DNA of 64,000 bases from Cliona cf. orientalis. Its lineage: Eukaryota > Porifera > Demospongiae > Clionaida > Clionaidae. The translations under genes and the position numbers were made by a program. The notes beneath the pieces are model-generated. The model saw nothing but the letters and a program-made list of their open reading frames with translations. It searched no databases and had not been told where the DNA came from. The stretch is from the NCBI GenBank assembly GCA_963930775.1, contig OZ005707.1, forward strand, positions 3,534,001 through 3,598,000, read 5' to 3'. Shown here piece by piece: positions 19,072 to 30,115 of this stretch. How positions within the stretch are numbered: position 1 is the first letter of the stretch; each line of letters opens with the position of its first letter.

Positions 19072-22000
19072 TTACACACTAAGTAGAAAAAAAAAAAATA
19101 TGAAAATTCATGGGGCGTTCGGGAGCACTTGGGGAGATAATTTTTACATGGGCACGCAGAATGGGTCGAAACTAGAGATTTGACCCTGGGGAATTTTGAT
19201 TCATGTCTTAGAATTAAAGTTACGGCCCTTTAAAGTTTACCCATATGTTTGTACAGCGAAGCCATGTGTTTGCAATGTTTTGAGTCCCGGTGTGCGTTAT
19301 TTAGAAAATCGCTAGTCCAGTACATGCATAGGCTACCATGCAGCTGGTATTGTATCCAGAGACTTGCTGAATGGATGAGGAAGCAGTCACAACAGTAACT
19401 CTCCCGTTTTTGCTGAGAGGTAGGTGGGGTAATACAGCTATAGTTTTACATTTTGTATGTGTGGGAAAATACATCTAATTGAGCTCTAGAAACATAACTA
19501 ACTAAAATTGTTTTGTGCTTCTCACCTAGCCTTGTGTGTGTGCTGTGGTGATCTTGAGTACTAGTACAAAGTAACGTGTTACAGTGGCCACAGGTACTGA
19601 ACCTCTTCCCCTAGCCTTGTGTGTGAGCTGTCAGTGGTGATCTTGAGTACTAACGTATTGCAGCGGCCACTGGTACTGAACCTCTCAACACTGATCATAT
19701 ACTCTGTGTTTTCTAGGCTCTATTAGGAGCATAGATGGCCTTGTTTCCGATTGTATGGGCATCCAGCTCAACTATGTGGTGGTTTCTGGACAATTTTTTT
19801 ACAGTAATACTCGGGATGACTATAATAATATTACTATACTGTAGCGTGTGAATATTATATACTTGCATGTTTCTAATTATGTGGAACTTTTTGTGCTTAG
19901 TGTGCATGGTAGCTCCTTAGATGATTTCCTTAGATGATTTCCAGCAAGCTCTAACTGCGCCTGCAGCGCAGTTAGAACGGGTGGAAATCACCTGAGGTAC
20001 TTGGTATTGTTACTATGGTATACCAATGCTAAATCGTACAGGCACTATACATTGATTAAATTACTGTGGGCTAGGGTAGCTGTTTTGAACATGACTTGAC
20101 TATCTCCGGGATGCTCTACTCTACTGAAGAATGGTTTTAGTGACATTAGATGTTGTTACCATAGTAATATATACCAAATGTACATAAAGTATTGCAGTGT
20201 ATGTATGTGCATGGTAAACAATCAATGTAAAGTAAGCCTAAGTGCATATTAATTTGTGCGAACCTATACAATGCAGGTACGTATACTTATGTGCCGCAGT
20301 TTTTTTTTTTCTGCTTAGTGTGCACGGTAGCTTGTTACACACTAAGTAGAAAAAAAAAAATATGAAAATTCATGGGGGGTTTGAGAGCACTTGGGGAGAT
20401 AATTTTTACATGGGCACGCAGAATGGGTCGAAACTAGAGATTTGACCCTGGGGAATTTTGATTCATGTCTTAGAATTAAAGTTACGGCCCTTTAAAGTTT
20501 ACCCATATGTTTGTACAGCGAAGCCATGTGTTTGCAATGTTTTGAGTCCCGGTGTGCGTTATTTAGAAAATCGCTAGTCCAGTACATGCATAGGCTACCA
20601 TGCAGCTGGTATTGTATCCAGAGACTTGCTGAATGGATGAGGAAGCAGTCACAACAGTAACTCTCCCGTTTTTGCTGAGAGGTAGGTGGGGTAATAGTTT
20701 TACATTTTGTATGTGTGGATCAGTGTGTGGGAAAATACATCTAATTGAGCTCTAGAAACATAACTAACTAAAATTGTTTTGTGCTTTTCCCCTAGCCTTG
20801 TGTGTGTGCTGTGGTGATCTTGAGTACTAGTACAAAGTAACGTGTTACAGTGGCCACAGGTACTGAACCTCTTCCCCTAGCCTTGTGTGTGTGCTGTGGT
20901 GATCTTGAGTACTAGTAGGAAGTAACGTATTGCAGCGGCCACTGGTACTGAACCTCTCAACACTGATCATATACTCTATGTTTTCTAGGCTCTATTAGGA
21001 GCATAGATGGATGGCCTTGTTTCTGATTGTATGGGCATCCAGCTCAACTATGTGGTGGTTTCTGGACAATTTTTTTACAGTAATACTCGGGATGACTATA
21101 ATAATATTACTATACTGTAGCGTGTGAATATTATATACATGCATGTTTCTAATTATGTGGAACTTTTTGTGCTTAGTATGCATGGTAGTTCCTTAGATGA
21201 TTTCCAGCAAGCTCTAACTGCGCCTGCAGCGCAGTTAGAGCGGGTGGAAATCACCTGAGGTACTTGGTATTGTTACTATGGTATACCAATGCTAAATCGT
21301 ACAGGCACTGTACATTGATTAAATTATTGTGGGCTAGGGTAGCTGTTTTGAACATGACTTGACTATCTCCGGGATGCTGTACTCTACTGAAGAATGGTTT
21401 TAGTGACATTAGATGTTGTTACCATAGTAATATATACCAAATGTACATAAAGTATTGCAGTGTATGTATGTGCATGGTAAACAATCAATGTAAAGTAAGC
21501 CTAAGTGCATATTAATTTGTGCGAACCTATACAATGCAGGTACGTATACTTATGTGCCACATTTTTTTTTTCTGCTTAGTGTGCACGGTAGCTTGTTACA
21601 CACTAAGTAGAAAAAAAGAAAATATAATAATTCGTGGGGGAACTGGGAGCACCTTTGGAGATACTTTTTACATGGGCACGCAGAATGGGTCGAAACTAGA
21701 GATTTGACCCTGGGGAATTTTGATTCATGTCTTAGAATTAAAGTTACGGCCCTATAAAGTTTACCCATATGTTTGTACAGGGAAGCCATGTGTTTGCAAT
21801 GTTTTTAATCCCGGTGTGCGTTATTTAGAAAATCGCTAGTCCAGTACATGCATAGGCTACCATGGAGCTGGTATTGTATCCAGAGACTTGCTGAATGGAT
21901 GAGGAATCAGTCACAACAGTAACTCTCCCGTTTTTGCTGAGAGGTAGGTGGGGTAATACAGCTATAGTTTTACATTATGTATGTGTGGATGTGTGGGAAA

Positions 22001-22847
22001 GTACATCTAGTTGAGAAACATAACTAAAATTGTTTTGTACTTTTCCCCTAACCTTGTGTGTGTGCTCCGGCTGTGGTGATCTTGAGTACTAGTACAAAGT
22101 AACGTGTTGCAGTGGCCACAGGTAGCTACTGAACCTCTTACGCTAGCCTTGTGTGTGTGCTGTGGTGATCTTGAGTACTAGTAGGAAGTAACGTATTGCA
22201 GTGGCCACTGGTACTGAACCTCTCAACACATCATATACTCTGAGTTTTCTAGGCTCTATTAGGAGCATAGACGGCCTTGTTTCCGATTGTATGGGCATCC
22301 AGCTCAACTATGTGGTGGTTTCTGGACAATTTTTTACAGTAATACTCGGGATGACCGGCTATAATAATAGTAGCGTGTGAATATTATATACATGCATGTT
22401 TCTAATTATGTGGAACTTTTTGTGCTTAGTGTCACATGGTAGCTCCTTAGACGATTTCCAGCAAGCTCTAACTGTGCCTGCGGCGCAGTTAGAGCGGGTG
22501 GAAATCATCTATTAAAGGAACTTGGTATTGTTACTATGGTATACCAATGCTAAATCGTACAGGCACTGTACACTGATTAAATAGTTGTGGGCTAGGGTAG
22601 CTGTTTTGAACATGACTTGACCATGGATGCTCTACTCTACTGAAGAATGGTTTTAGTGACATTAGATGTTGTTACCATAGTAATACATACCAAATGTACA
22701 TAAAGTATTGCAGTGTATGTATCTGCATGGTAAACAATCAATGTAAAGTAAGCCTAAGTGCATATTAATTTGTGCGAACCTATACAATGCAGGTACGTAT
22801 ACTTATGTGCCGCAATTTTTTTTTCTGCTTGGTGTGCACGGTAGCTT
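19072..22847. repeat. Tandem array of three ~1.26 kb units (CTAAGTAG/CTAAGCAG family)
   Basis: Units begin TTACACACTAAGTAGAAA at 19072, 20335 and 21596 (periods 1263, 1261 and about 1252). Each runs from ACACTAAGTAGAAA to a closing TTTCTGCTTAGTGT, that is, inverted ends, so each unit resembles a full element and the array arose by tandem duplication. Each unit holds a hairpin, an internal repeat about 100 bp long (GATCTTGAGTACTAG), and segments shared with the shorter copies at 26-27, 38-39 and 44-50 kb. One unit lies in the opposite orientation at 46515-48575. Confidence 0.88.
19931..19996 (+). other. Conserved hairpin in tandem unit
   Basis: GCTCTAACTGCGC, a 5-base loop CTGCA, then GCGCAGTTAGA(G)C, extended by a second stem of GATTTCCA with TGGAAATC. 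Equivalent hairpins are at 21193-21258, 22446-22510 and 46836-46904. In the third unit one arm has T for C, which still pairs with G. Function unknown. Confidence 0.6.
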
Positions 22848-23634
22848 GAAAAAAGCAAATTTAAATAAATAATCTAATTCATGGTGCATTTGGGAGCACT
22901 TGGGGGGATAATTTTTACATGGGCACGCAGAATGGGTCGAAACTAGAGATTTGACCCTGGGGAATTTTGATTCACGCCTTAGAATTAAAGTTACGGTCCT
23001 TTGAAGTTACCCCATACCGTAGACTCTGGTTAATAAGCGCATGCGCCTATAGCGGTAAGCGGAATGACAGTATGCGCTTAATAAAGGATATGCGCTTATA
23101 TGGCACATAACCACGCCCACAAACGTTTGGGCACGTGATGGATGCGAGGCCAGCTAGCACTAGCGCTCGCTCGATCGAGCACTTTAGCGTTTACAGTTGC
23201 CGCTCAAGATGACGAGTGCTGGCGATTTGTCGATCTTCTTGCATGATAACGTTATTCGTGGCCATCATTTCTCCAAAGATACCTGACTCCAAATACTTTC
23301 CAGCCGGTCAAGGTCAGGTTCATAGAACGCCACGCCTATTAAGCGCATGCGCTTAATAAATAATGTGCGCTTAATAGCGAGGTGCGCTTAATAACCAGAG
23401 TTTACGGTATGTTTGTATAGGAAGCCATGCATTTGCAATGTTTTCCGCCCACGCGCTACGTGAGGGGCGGGGCCACGCGCGCACATTAATGTGACGACCA
23501 TTACCAACTTTGATCAAAATTGATGTATAGGCTGCCTGCTTGCATTGTATGGCTCTACTATGCATCCAGCTCAACTATGTGGCGGTTTTCGAACAATTTT
23601 TTTTTTTCTGCTTAGTGTTCTGGTCGCCTTGAAA
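22848..23634. repeat. Partial fourth unit of the array, short form
   Basis: Matches the start of the array unit to about 23014, then, after a nested MITE, continues as the short version of the family (GGAAGCCATGCATTTGCAAT and onwards) to the end TTTTCTGCTTAGTG near 23618. A poly-A run follows. Confidence 0.7.
23017..23407. mobile_element. TA-flanked MITE with TGCGCTTAATA repeats
   Basis: Ends CCGTAGACTCTGGTTAATAA and inverted CCGTAAACTCTGGTTATTAA, with TA at 23015-23016 and 23408-23409. TGCGCTTAATA recurs several times inside each end. Removing it and one TA joins the two halves of the surrounding repeat. 391 bp. Confidence 0.9.
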
Positions 23635-23639
23635 AAAAA

Positions 23640-24369
23640 AAAAAAAAAAAAAGGTTAATTAGGCCTAATTAAGCATGTGGGCGTGTTCCTGGCACTGTGT
23701 GGAGTGTGTGCGTGTGCGTTAATGCAGGTTTTATTGCTTCCGATTGGGCGTGGCTTCACGGGCCAGTGCTTGGACATCGGGGCCGGGGACTTGGCTGCGG
23801 CGATAGGTGGGCGTGTCCCGGATGCGGTGGTGACCTTTGAACCCGGCCAGGGGGCTTTGGGGGCGTGGCAGGAGGTCAAAGGTGAGGCCATGTCAGTTAA
23901 TGAGGCACTGTACGGCGGTGCGATCGAGGGGCCTGTACGGCTGGACGGAAGCTGACGATGGTTTGAAGCGGATGTGGTTGCGATGACGTGTTGTTACTCC
24001 GCCCACACAGGAAATGAGGTGAGCTCTTGCGTGGGCGGTGTGGCAGAACGGCCTCCAAGTGTTTGTGTGTGTTTTAATTGGGATTGATTGTGGGCTTCCG
24101 GTGGACATCCGGTGGTTAGTAGGCACTTGATTGAGAATGGTGGTCCTTGGGGAACAGGGTGGGGCTGTTTTGGGCGTGGCCTGGCCCCTCCCTTCCGGCT
24201 CGGCTTCCGGTCCATGGAGGATATTAAATGAACACTTCCGGCTCTAGCAGCCACACCCCTGAGACCTGTGCAATTAAAAGGGCGTGGTTACACAACATGC
24301 ACCTCACTAATGACTTTGATGTGGTTTAGGTGTCATATCCCCACCTCACGCCCACGCAATTTAATGGTA
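23640..24369. other. GC-rich island with an 80-residue open frame
   Basis: Base composition is clearly higher in G+C than the surroundings, with many GGGCGTGG strings. The plus-strand frame 23677-23955 starts without a convincing ATG and gives RGFTGQCLDIGAGDLAAAIG and VTFEPGQGALGAWQEVKG. There are possible splice sites (AG before GTTTTATTG, AG|GTGAGG after EVK). No family recognised. It could equally be a GC-rich repeat. Confidence 0.2.
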
Positions 24370-24560
24370 CCTTAACATTCCAAGGACCTAAAAATTGCTC
24401 TACAGTGCTAACAAAGAGGGGCTCCCCCACTAAATCAATAGCGCTGAGTTCGAAAATCACCACGATGTTCTCTAAAAACCTTCACAAAAGCCTATACCAG
24501 CGATTTAATTAGTGAACTATTAGCCAAAGGTCAAGCGTGTCCTACCTCCTCTGTCACTGG
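24370..24560. repeat. Inverted repeat partner of 18606-18800
   Basis: Reverse complement of the 18.6-18.8 kb segment. It is followed at once by the CAGAGGAGG MITE. Confidence 0.7.
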
Positions 24561-24587
24561 CTTCCCCTTCATCGTAACGGTGGGGCT

Positions 24588-25000
24588 CAGAGGAGGTTCG
24601 ACAGGGTCAAAAGGTCAGCAATAACCCTCCGTTAACAAGCATTCTTGTACTTTGACCCCGAATTTAGACAGTCCTGATTTATCATGGTGACAGGCGCTGC
24701 TTTCTCCAAGGCGGATGACAGACATTTTAGAAGTAATCGGCAGCTTTCTATGCCATCATTCTCGCTACAGCAGCTTGCCTTGCTGTTCAAGGTCACAAAG
24801 GTCAGCCATATGGTAGCCTAGAAAATCGTTCACGAAGGGTACAGGGCTCGAACTAATATTAGACACGACGGAAAACATGATAGAGATACTTTCGTACCAA
24901 GATAGCTGGGGTACAGCGGAGAAATTAATACTCCCATACAAACATATGGGAGCACGTGATTAGCTAATTGTGACCTTTTGACCCTGTCGAACCTCCTCTG
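24588..25000. mobile_element. MITE (CAGAGGAGG ends) with 9-bp target duplication, copy 2
   Basis: Same family as 13384-13797, opposite orientation, 413 bp. The bases GGTGGGGCT are duplicated exactly at 24579-24587 and 25001-25009. Confidence 0.92.
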
Positions 25001-25044
25001 GGTGGGGCTAATCGATGTCCACTGGGATCAGGAAGGTCACTCCG

Positions 25045-25291
25045 TTTCGACGCCTTGGCAAAGAACCGATAAATCGACATTGTTCAGTGAGCTAGCTTTG
25101 CATTTAGCATCCGCCGCTCGCGCTAGCGACTGCATGTGTCCGTGGTAGGCCTATAGATCAAAGGTCACGCACGAAAGAAAAGTTTCGCACATTCAAATTT
25201 TCGCAGTTTTTTTATTTCGTATAGACTAGACGGGATGGAGCATACGAAATATACGAAAATTAACACCGTACGAAAATTTCCCGCTATACGG
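25045..25291. mobile_element. Truncated copy of the TTTTCGTA MITE
   Basis: Matches the right part of 2991-3427 (GCCTTGGCAAAGAAC to the end CCCGCTATACGG, followed by TA). The left end is missing. Confidence 0.65.
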
Positions 25292-25373
25292 TATCTCATG
25301 CTATTTGTCCCAGTCTCTGTAGTGTAATAAAGAAGATCGCGAACGCGTGTATCGATTACGTCGCAGCACTGCC

Positions 25374-25700
25374 CAGTGGCGGATTTAGGGGGATTTCGGA
25401 GGTTTCGACCGAACCCCCCTTTGGGCTGCACCTAGTTGTGATGATAGGCTAACTGGAACCCCCCTCTCTGGCTACAGAATTAAGAAAACTGCTGTTGTGG
25501 CTCACCTTAGCATGCTTCAGCAGAAAATTCGTTCAAAAATCGATCGGTTGGGCTGGTATATATCAGTGGTAGTTGCTCTCAAACGATCAAAATGGGCGTG
25601 ATTTTAGCCGAAAGTGGGCGTGGCTTCTAAAATTTTGCGCGCGGTTCACGCGCAAGCCTAAAACAGAACCCCCCTTCAGCAAATTCTAGATCCGCCACTG
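25374..25700. mobile_element. MITE with CAGTGGCGGAT ends
   Basis: The left end CAGTGGCGGATTTAG matches the inverted right end CAGTGGCGGATCTAG. CTGCC lies directly outside both ends (25369-25373, 25701-25705). hAT-like termini, but the flanking match is five bases, not eight. Confidence 0.75.
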
Positions 25701-26083
25701 CTGCCACACCCCTGGACTGGTTACTGTCACGAAATTTAAAATAGGTACTGTTTATGCATGAACTACGTCTCTGTGTTTTGTGAGCATGTACTGTTAAAAA
25801 TAGATGATCATGCATACATACTATACTAACCACATTATCCCATGATTGTGATATTAAACATACTTGTATTCTAGACTTATGAACATAGTGGTTGTGGTGA
25901 ATCATTGTGCAATGCAACAGCCTCCACTGGATGAGTGCAAAATGCTTGTATTGCATTGACATTTATATTATTAGGGTACAATATAAAGAGATTAGTACAG
26001 TAAAGTTGGGTAGCATGTGAGGAAAGAAGAGGGGAAGGGGGGGAGTGGGCATTTTTTAAATTATATTTATCAAGGGGACCATA
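25701..26083. repeat. Intergenic; contains a segment shared with 32310-32395
   Basis: The stretch GAGCATGTACTGTT to ATTAAACATACTTG (about 25770-25866) recurs at about 32314-32393 inside the ISL2EU-like transposase. Otherwise no gene seen. Confidence 0.5.
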
Positions 26084-27690
26084 CACTAAGCAGGAAAAAA
26101 GTCAGGGGCGGCAGAAGGTTGAGAATAGTGGTGTGGCAAGCCTGCCATTACAAAAGCACAGTATAACATCATAGATATGCTATTTAAAAGAATGCTCTTT
26201 AATATTTTGAGAAAAGTGGACGTGGCAGGATAGGTCGCGAATCATTGGCCTTATGTTCAAGCCAAACTGCGTCTGTCATGACCGTGGCAATACTAGCTAC
26301 TAGTAGAATGGAAGGACGTGACCTGACCGGTCATTGCTACAGCTAAGCTACAGCTATTTCAAGGTCAGGAAAGTATTCGTGGCTATTAAAAAGTGGTATG
26401 GCATTGCCTATCCATGAAAAAAGTGGTATGGCAAACACCAGCCATACCGCTTCTGCCGCCCTTGAAAGATGTCCAGTAACCACCACATAGTCGAGCTGGA
26501 TGCATAGTAGAGCCATACAATGCAAGCAGGCAGCCTATATTCCAATTCTGACCAAAGGTCATTACATTTAAGTGTGCGTGGACGGGAAACATTGCAAATG
26601 CACGGCTTCCCTATATAACACTTTAAAGTGCGATAACTTTAATTCTAAGGCATGAATCAAAATTCCCGCCGTCAAATCTCGTGTTTTGACCCATTCTGCG
26701 TGCCCATATAAAAAATATGTCCCCCAATTCCCCCACGAATTATTTCTTTTTTTTTTTCAAGGGGACCACACGCCAAGCAGAAAAAATTGTCTGGAAACCA
26801 TCATATACTCGAGCTGGATGCATAGTAGAACCATACAATGCAAGCAGACAGCCTAAACTTCAATTTTATCAAACGTTGGTAGAGGTCGTCACACTTTTGT
26901 GTGTGCGAAGCCCCGCCCCTCACGGGCAGAAAATATTGCAAATGCATGGCTTCCCTATACAAATATACGGGAATACTTCAAAGGGCCATAACTTCATTGC
27001 GTGAAGGTATGAATCAAACTGCAGGTCAAATCTCTAGTTTCGACCCATTCCTACGTGCCCATGTAAAAATTGTCCCCCCATGAATTAGATATTATTTATT
27101 TAGTTATTTAAAAATACTTCTTTCAAGGAGACTACACACTAAGCAGAAAATATGTCTGAAAATCACCACACAGTTGAGCTGGATGCATAGTAGAGCCCCA
27201 CAATGCAAGCAAGCAGTCTAAACTCCAATTTGACCAAAGTTGGTAAATTAAGGTTGTCATATTTATGTGTGTACCCCCGCCCCTCACGTAGCGCGTGGGC
27301 AGAGAACATATTGAAAACGCATGGCTTCCCTATACTTCAAAGGGCCGTAATTTTAATTCTAAGTTGTGAATCAAAATTCTCCAACATCAAATCTCTAGTT
27401 TCGACCCATTCTGCGTGCCCATGTAAAAATTTACTCCCCAAGTGCTCCCAAACTCCCCGTGAACTTTTATTCTATTTTTTTTCAAGAGGACCACACACTA
27501 GAGACTAAGGAGAAAAAATATCCGGAAACCGCCATAGAGTCGAGCTGAATGCATAGTAGAGCCACACAATGCAAGCAGGCATCCAAATAGCCATGTATAC
27601 ACAATGATCGATCCGTAAAGGGTTGTCAACGTATCCCACGCACCCGTAATTTTTTATAGGCAAACATTGCAAATGCATGGCTTCCCTATG
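26084..27690. repeat. Run of short CTAAGCAG-family MITE copies
   Basis: At least four consecutive copies start with ACACTAAGCAGAAAA-like ends (near 26088, 26768, 27132 and 27495). They share the internal landmarks GAGCTGGATGCATAGTAGAG, GCAAATGCATGGCTTCCC and GGGCCGTAACTTTAATTCTA. The last copy breaks off at 27690 and resumes at about 37990, so everything between is inserted into it. Confidence 0.8.
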
Positions 27691-27956
27691 TACAGAGGAT
27701 TGCAAGTTGGTTGAAGGTAGTGCAGGTCAAAATGCAAATGCAGCCAACCATATCACACATGTATAGTATTGTGGTGAGCATGCACAAGGTCTACTACAGT
27801 GTTATGGTTCACTTAGATCGCATTCCTGTAGTTTTACTCCATGTGTACTACATTATTTGAATCTTCCTTCTGAAGTCGCGCATGCTATTATACTGACCAG
27901 TTTAGGCGGGAAAATTTAAATTTGATTTTGCTCGTGTCTACATTATTACCGTGATC

Positions 27957-28919
27957 ATGCCCAAGGCATACTCTGAAGACTTAAGGTGGAGGGTCATCTG
28001 GCTGCACTTTCTTCAAAACAAATCTACCAAGGAGATTTCAAAACAGCTGTATCTGAGTGAAAGTAGCATTGAAAGATACATTCACCTGTTTAATCATACT
28101 GGAGATATTGCACCTAAAAATCAACGCCATGGACCCTTACCAGCAATGAGTGAATTTGAAGAAGTCACACTTCTACAAACTTTGTTAGATACACCCAGCT
28201 TATATCTGCATGAAGTGCAAAAAGAGCTCCATGATATTACAGGCTCCTTTTATGACTGTGCTACCATCTGCCGAGCTATTAAGAGGTTGGGGTTATCAAG
28301 AAAGAAAATGCGGCGTGTAGCTTTACAGCGATGTGAGCTGAAGCGGGCTGAATTTATATCTGAGGTGTTAGAGTTTGATCCAAGCATGCTAGTTTTTGTA
28401 GACGAAACTGGGTCAGATCGGCGAAATTCCGTCAGAAAGTACGGCTACAGCCTTCGTGGAATGACCCCTGTGACCCACCAGCTTTGTGTGTATGGGAAAA
28501 GAATGTCCGCAATAGGAGTGCTCACCACACGTGGAATTGAGGACAGCTACATAGTGGAGGATAATGTTAATGCTGACAAATTCTTACAGTTTGTTCAGCG
28601 ATGCCTGCTTCCAATACTACTCCCTTTTGATGGTGATAATCCTCGATCCGTAGTTGTTCTTGATAACGCTGCAATCCATCATGTGGAAGCAGTAACCAGT
28701 CTCATTTCAGCTTCTGGGGCCTTAGTTAGATTTCTACCTCCATACTCACCGGACTTAAATCCGATTGAAGAAGCCTTTAGCAAAGTTAAATCATATCTAA
28801 GGGACAATGAAATAGCCTATCAATGTACGACCACACCACGAATCATTCTAGCTGAAGCATTCTCCACTGTTTCCCAGCAAGACTGTATCCACTATATGGA
28901 ACATGCTGGCTACTGTTAA
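27957..28919 (+). CDS. IS630/Tc1-superfamily transposase (DD34E)
   Basis: Cuts and joins transposon DNA at TA targets. I chose the ATG at 27957 (MPKAYSEDLRWRVIWLHF); two codons further upstream are open but without an ATG. Residues about 5-125 hold paired helix-turn-helix motifs (NKSTKEISKQLYLSESSIER, then ATICRAIKRLGLSRKK). The catalytic core shows FVDETGSDRR (Asp about 149), VVVLDNAAIHH (Asp about 236) and YSPDLNPIEEAFSKVKSYL (Glu about 271). The last two are separated by 34 residues. At 320 residues the length is normal for the superfamily. All catalytic residues are present and no stop or frame change is seen, unlike the other transposases in the window. Confidence 0.93.
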   Translation: MPKAYSEDLRWRVIWLHFLQNKSTKEISKQLYLSESSIERYIHLFNHTGDIAPKNQRHGPLPAMSEFEEVTLLQTLLDTPSLYLHEVQKELHDITGSFYDCATICRAIKRLGLSRKKMRRVALQRCELKRAEFISEVLEFDPSMLVFVDETGSDRRNSVRKYGYSLRGMTPVTHQLCVYGKRMSAIGVLTTRGIEDSYIVEDNVNADKFLQFVQRCLLPILLPFDGDNPRSVVVLDNAAIHHVEAVTSLISASGALVRFLPPYSPDLNPIEEAFSKVKSYLRDNEIAYQCTTTPRIILAEAFSTVSQQDCIHYMEHAGYC

Positions 28920-29113
28920 ACAGCAAGTATATATAGGCAATGTGCATGTGTGTATGCTCCTTGTGTATGTTGTGTGTGTGTGTGTGTGTCCAAGTGAACA
29001 CAAAAATTTATTGAAGTTCTGCATGGAAGGTCAAAGTGTGTGCATATATTATGTTTGTGGTATGGATACACACTACACACAAATTAAGTTAAATGTGGTA
29101 CATACCCTAACAG

Positions 29114-30115
29114 TCAGTGCAGATTACTCATTAAGTCAAGAATTGCATTCTTTTGCTTGAGGAAATCTTCAGAAGTAATGGCTCCAAGGTCAAGGAGTGA
29201 GTGTAGCTCTCCAATCTGTTTGATGTACATAGAATTGAGTTGTGCTGCTTTGACTGGTGTCATCACAGCTGAAGATTTTGCTCCTTCTTGATCTTCACCA
29301 CTAGCACCTGGGGAGGCAGGGGTACCTTGAGACCCCTTAGATTGTTTGAAGTAAGCTCCTTTTGGAGGACGATCATAGGATGTGTGCCTGCCTCCGACCA
29401 TAGTTTCTGCCCACACTCGATACTGTATAGTTGACCATTTAGTCCCATGCTTATCCCTAAGTTTATCCACTGTGTCGTCAACTCGGCTCTCCTTATCCTC
29501 ACTAGCTGTTTTTCGCCTTTTTTTAGCTGTTTGACCGTGTTGATCGTTGTCAGAGTCAGAACTCCCTTCTGAAGCAGGTAATTTGCTTTTCTTCTTGCGT
29601 TTCTGCTGATCAACTCCATCACACCATAGAGTTGGCGATTTTGATTGTATGATACGGAGGAGTTCAGTGAGATCACTCTCAGTACGAATCCAAATACGCG
29701 TTGTCCCTTTATGATAGCCAATATTGAAATTCAGGTCTTCATCGACAAATTCACTTCCAAATTGGTCAAGAATTTGTTGCTTCAAGGACCTGATATTGTC
29801 AATCTTCTTGACGTCAATATCACGTAACATAAATGTTTTGTGCTCACTGCGCTTTTCATTGCGCCCAATGATTTTTACGCTCACTGAAATCAGTGCATCC
29901 TTGGCTGGTGCTTCTTCTACGTCAGGATCGACAGATTCAGAGTCGTAGTCGCCCAATAATTCCATTGATGGGCTGCGAGGCATGATTAAAACATCATCTT
30001 CATCGCCAGTACTGGTGAGAGATGGTCCTCGCGCTTGAAAGCCTGGGTAGGAGAACCGAGGAGGTTGAGAGAGGTGAGAGAAGTTGTAGTGGTAGTTGTT
30101 GTAATTGTACGCCAT
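29114..30115 (-). CDS. Transposon-borne accessory protein, Ub/PB1-like and SHOCT-like regions
   Basis: 333 residues, single frame, ATG at 30115. It lies between the transposase and the right inverted repeat, convergent with the transposase, so it belongs to the transposon. The N-terminus is Tyr/Asn rich (MAYNYNNYHYNF). Residues about 75-165 alternate beta-strand-like and helical segments (SVSVKIIGRNEKRSEHKTFM, SLKQQILDQFG, TRIWIRTESDLTELLRIIQS), which suggest a ubiquitin- or PB1-like fold. Basic and acidic linkers follow (QQKRKKKSK, AKKRRKTASED), which could be nuclear signals. Then comes a KHG..WSTIQYRVWAE..GGRH module (about 225-265) and a C-terminal helical pair (IGELHSLLDLGAITSEDFLK) resembling SHOCT domains. 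Function unknown; a role in transposition or host interaction is inference. The complete frame next to an intact transposase suggests selection or recent arrival. Confidence 0.8.
   Translation of the reverse strand: MAYNYNNYHYNFSHLSQPPRFSYPGFQARGPSLTSTGDEDDVLIMPRSPSMELLGDYDSESVDPDVEEAPAKDALISVSVKIIGRNEKRSEHKTFMLRDIDVKKIDNIRSLKQQILDQFGSEFVDEDLNFNIGYHKGTTRIWIRTESDLTELLRIIQSKSPTLWCDGVDQQKRKKKSKLPASEGSSDSDNDQHGQTAKKRRKTASEDKESRVDDTVDKLRDKHGTKWSTIQYRVWAETMVGGRHTSYDRPPKGAYFKQSKGSQGTPASPGASGEDQEGAKSSAVMTPVKAAQLNSMYIKQIGELHSLLDLGAITSEDFLKQKNAILDLMSNLH

Noticed and set aside
19072-22847. Possible CRISPR array or phage-type direct repeats
   Set aside because: The units are 1.26 kb eukaryotic repeat elements without short repeat-spacer structure.
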